This document shows positions 32,881 to 34,888 of a DNA stretch of 34,888 nucleotides, one piece after another. The notes beneath the pieces were generated by a model. The model saw only the letters and a list, made by a program, of their open reading frames with translations, made no database searches and was not told the origin of the DNA. The position numbers and the translations under genes are program-made. Every line of letters begins with the position of its first letter. The stretch's first letter is position 1. This stretch comes from Caldifarciminota bacterium (GTDB lineage Bacteria > Hydrothermota > Tepidihabitantia > SM23-42): positions 2,571,766-2,606,653 of the forward strand of contig CP070686.1 of the NCBI GenBank assembly GCA_020353055.1, given 5' to 3'.

Positions 32881-34588
32881 TATTCCCATCACGCTGCGCC
32901 AGCACCTCACCACAATCTGTCCTCTGTTAATAATAGCCGTCCTATATCTATTCTCGCTCTGCCCGAATGTCTACCTGATCGATTCTGGTGAATTGGCTAC
33001 CGTCTCATTCACGCTGGGCATCGCCCATCCCACTGGTTATCCGTTGTACACATTGATTGCCTATTTTTTCGCACACTTACCTGGACAACCGATATGGAAT
33101 CTCAACATACTTTCCGCGCTGTTCTCAATTGCAGCAGCAGCCTTCCTCTTTTTTATCGCGCGCCGGATAACAGAAAGTAAGATTACGCCGGTTCTCACTA
33201 TTTCACTCTTCGCCTTTTCACCTATAATCTGGAACACATCCGTCACAAACGAGGTACATTCGCTGACCGGGCTTTTTGCGATATTACTGCTCTTCTTGAT
33301 TTATCGATGTCATAGCGACCGTATATTTTACTTGATCATGTACTTGACCGGGCTGAGCCTGGCGAACCACATGATGATATTTTCTCTTCTTCTTCCGCTA
33401 TTAGTTTACATTCTTCTTGTTTATCGTCCCAATATAAGAAAAATAGCCAGCGGTTTCTTATTTCTGATTCTCGGGCTCTCAATATATTACTATCTTATAG
33501 CGCGTACGCACGGTGGCGCTCAACTGGCATGGGGGAATACCATAAACCTGCAGCGTCTATTATGGCACGTAAGTGGTAAACAGTACCGGGTGTGGATGTT
33601 TACGTTATCACCGCCTGAGGTTCTTAAAAACCTGGTCACCGGTGTCCAAATTCTCGCACGCAACCTTCTGTATGTACTCGCCATACCAACGATTGTAGGC
33701 TTTTATCGCTTGTACCGAGAAAACCGCCGAATGTTCTGGTTACTACTGGTCATTCTCATGGTGAATGTCCTGTATACCATCAATTATTCGATACCGGATA
33801 TCGAATCGTACTACATACCAAGCTTTATTGTGCTCGTGATCAGCTTCACCTATGGCATAAAACAACTCAGCAGGTTCTTAAAGAATGCGATCATCCTGGC
33901 TATATCTTTCATAATCCCCATAATAAACTACAATTCCTGCACGCTGAGGAGCAATGACTTCGGCATGGATTTCGCACAGGCTCATACTTTCATGCTCCCT
34001 GATTCAAGTCTGTTGATCACAACCTACTGGGACATCTACGCACCCCTGATGTATTCCAGAAAAATCAAAAAGGTGAGAGAAGACCTGGTGATCATCGACA
34101 AAGAATTATTACGACGAACTTGGTATCTTGCATACATTGAAAACGAATATCCCGATTTCTACGAAAGGGTTAAGCCTTTTGTTAACGCATATCTCATTGA
34201 ATTGAACAAATTCGAGTACGACCTACCCTATAGCCCCCAGACCATACAGTTGCGCTATATTGACTTGCTCGAGAGTTTTGTCGATGCCAAAATTGAGGAT
34301 GGAGTTTTCTTCTGCTCGCCATGGCCTGACCGGGACTTCGAAGCGGTCAAACCGGGCTACCCAAGAATTCCATTCGGACTAGTCCACAGCATCGCCAGGG
34401 AGATGACCGCAATGCCTTTCGATTTCAGTGAATTCAACCTTGCACCGCCGCCGGTTGTAAACGACACCCGCCTTCAATACAATATGACGGTAGTGCGCAA
34501 TATGTTGCGTCAGAATATTAGATACCTGCAGGCAATCGGCCTTCACGAGCAAGCAGAAAAAGCACACCAAATCCTGAAATCGTTCTAA
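32867..34588 (+). CDS. DUF2723 family polytopic membrane protein (O-mannosyltransferase-like)
   Basis: A 573-residue integral membrane protein. The N-terminal signature SLCPNVYLIDSGELATVSFT, then LGIAHPTGYPLYTLIAYFFA and WNLNILSALFSIAAA, is characteristic of DUF2723/TMEM260-type proteins, which are GT-C-like and in eukaryotes transfer mannose to proteins. About ten hydrophobic segments span residues 15-355, with the conserved acidic motif (D39 of DSGEL) in the first external loop. The last ~200 residues are a soluble domain (LITTYWDIYAPLMYSRKIKK). Translation begins at TTG within the DUF1844 gene; no canonical ribosome-binding site is seen, so it probably depends on coupling. It may glycosylate exported proteins, but no substrate is indicated. 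Confidence 0.87.
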   Translation: MPKNSIPITLRQHLTTICPLLIIAVLYLFSLCPNVYLIDSGELATVSFTLGIAHPTGYPLYTLIAYFFAHLPGQPIWNLNILSALFSIAAAAFLFFIARRITESKITPVLTISLFAFSPIIWNTSVTNEVHSLTGLFAILLLFLIYRCHSDRIFYLIMYLTGLSLANHMMIFSLLLPLLVYILLVYRPNIRKIASGFLFLILGLSIYYYLIARTHGGAQLAWGNTINLQRLLWHVSGKQYRVWMFTLSPPEVLKNLVTGVQILARNLLYVLAIPTIVGFYRLYRENRRMFWLLLVILMVNVLYTINYSIPDIESYYIPSFIVLVISFTYGIKQLSRFLKNAIILAISFIIPIINYNSCTLRSNDFGMDFAQAHTFMLPDSSLLITTYWDIYAPLMYSRKIKKVREDLVIIDKELLRRTWYLAYIENEYPDFYERVKPFVNAYLIELNKFEYDLPYSPQTIQLRYIDLLESFVDAKIEDGVFFCSPWPDRDFEAVKPGYPRIPFGLVHSIAREMTAMPFDFSEFNLAPPPVVNDTRLQYNMTVVRNMLRQNIRYLQAIGLHEQAEKAHQILKSF

Positions 34589-34595
34589 ACGCAGC

Positions 34596-34613
34596 GTTAA
34601 TCCCGCTAATCCA
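34596..34613 (+). repeat. Short 9-bp repeat pair (GYTAATNNC type)
   Basis: GTTAATCCC and GCTAATCCA directly follow the DUF2723 gene, with two poor units after them (GCAGGGAAC, GTGATACTT). Same unit type as at 10432, 29059 and 32323. On its own it would not be called. Confidence 0.45.
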
Positions 34614-34633
34614 GCAGGGAACGTGATACTTAC

Positions 34634-34719
34634 CCGCCCCGCTTCGCAAGGCGAGGCCGTGGATTCTCGACTCAGTAAACGAATACGATACTAACGGGAG
34701 TAAGGACATTGACGTCCTT
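34634..34719 (+). terminator. Two hairpins after the DUF2723 gene (weak terminator candidates)
   Basis: CCCCGCTT and AAGGCGAGG around TTCGC-type bases (about 34635-34654) and AAGGAC/GTCCTT with a 6-nt loop (34702-34719) are inverted repeats downstream of the stop codon. Neither is followed by a clean U-run (TTGTAAATTT after the second). The rest of the 210-bp gap is AT-rich near 34720-34750 and holds no gene. Confidence 0.3.
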
Positions 34720-34765
34720 GTAAATTTCGAATTTTAAAATTTGATTTTGCAGAGTCGGGTATGTC

Positions 34766-34793
34766 TTGACAAGTACCTGCCCAGGTCTATAAT
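34766..34793 (+). promoter_or_regulatory. Leaderless-type promoter of the carbamate kinase gene
   Basis: Perfect TTGACA (34766-34771), 16-bp spacer, perfect TATAAT (34788-34793), then 5 nt (TTTAG) and ATG 34799. The spacing to the start codon equals that at 32532-32560. No ribosome-binding site is present. Confidence 0.72.
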
Positions 34794-34798
34794 TTTAG

Positions 34799-34888
34799 AT
34801 GAAAAAGGCGGTCGTCGCACTCGGTGGTAATGCAATCTCTTCAACCGGCAAAGAAGACATCCACGAGCAATTCGCCAATACCCGAAGG
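34799..34888 (+). CDS. arcC: Carbamate kinase, N-terminal fragment (runs off the right edge)
   Basis: Only 30 codons are inside the window: MKKAVVALGGNAISSTGKED followed by IHEQFANTRR. The first strand plus ALGGNA is the phosphate-binding signature of carbamate kinase in the amino acid kinase superfamily, and the spacing to HEQ-x-x-N fits ArcC. The enzyme makes ATP from carbamoyl phosphate in arginine or agmatine fermentation, or in purine breakdown. Glutamate 5-kinase and UMP kinase have different N-terminal motifs. It has its own strong leaderless-type promoter. Confidence 0.85.
   Translation, partial: MKKAVVALGGNAISSTGKEDIHEQFANTRR

Noticed and set aside
1-34888. CRISPR array, tRNA, rRNA, transposase or phage genes
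   Set aside because: No direct repeats with spacers, no cloverleaf-like sequence and no transposase or integrase motifs were seen. The 9-bp arrays have no spacers and are too short to be CRISPR.

Overview
The window reads as a chromosomal segment of an uncultured, probably anaerobic, Gram-negative-type bacterium. Several cell-envelope proteins carry lipoprotein signals, there is a gingipain-type (C25) peptidase with a C-terminal type-IX-like sorting domain, a DUF2723 membrane protein and a TonB-type domain, next to a large flavin/iron-sulfur electron-transfer cluster. This mix suggests the FCB group or candidate division WOR-3, but no rRNA is present and the placement is inference. There are no insertion sequences, phage genes, tRNAs or CRISPR arrays.

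Region 1 (1-13216, all minus strand) is an energy-metabolism cluster. In transcription order it holds three acyl-CoA dehydrogenases (one lacking the catalytic Glu), EtfB, EtfA, an HdrA protein with a whole GltD/NfnL-type NAD(P)H module inserted, an HdrD-like double-cluster Fe-S protein, a tryptophanase, a DUF4342 protein, a CXC-rich protein and the start of glnS. A consensus promoter at 13189-13216 is followed by a ~165-nt leader that can form a pseudoknot or two competing hairpins. The likely electron path is acyl-CoA -> dehydrogenase -> ETF -> HdrD/HdrA -> NAD(P)H and/or ferredoxin. The order of carriers is inference.

Region 2 (13364-16287, minus) has a Gfo/Idh/MocA oxidoreductase coupled to a receiver-PAS protein, then a lipoprotein whose TonB-C domain follows directly after the lipidation Cys. 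Region 3 (16348-21581, plus), divergent from it, has hisC, a phosphate butyryl/acetyltransferase, mfd without a visible canonical start codon, and a small membrane protein. Region 4 (21652-29022, minus) is a tightly packed envelope operon: a secreted protein with a SecD-head-like C-terminus, a GT2 glycosyltransferase, a 56-aa Trm112-like protein overlapping both neighbours, the C25 peptidase, a stand-alone ACT-ACT protein and a 60-aa membrane protein. Region 5 (29275-32254, minus) has a QueG-like protein, a small membrane protein and a TPR/periplasmic-binding lipoprotein. Region 6 (32532 to the end, plus) has DUF1844, DUF2723 and the start of carbamate kinase.

Two non-coding patterns recur. 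Four promoters place the -10 hexamer 5-6 nt before the start codon, the geometry of leaderless transcripts. Four intergenic sites carry tandem 9-bp units of the form GYTAATNNC, three of them upstream of minus-strand genes in the same orientation. With the pseudoknot leader, these are the least explained parts of the window.
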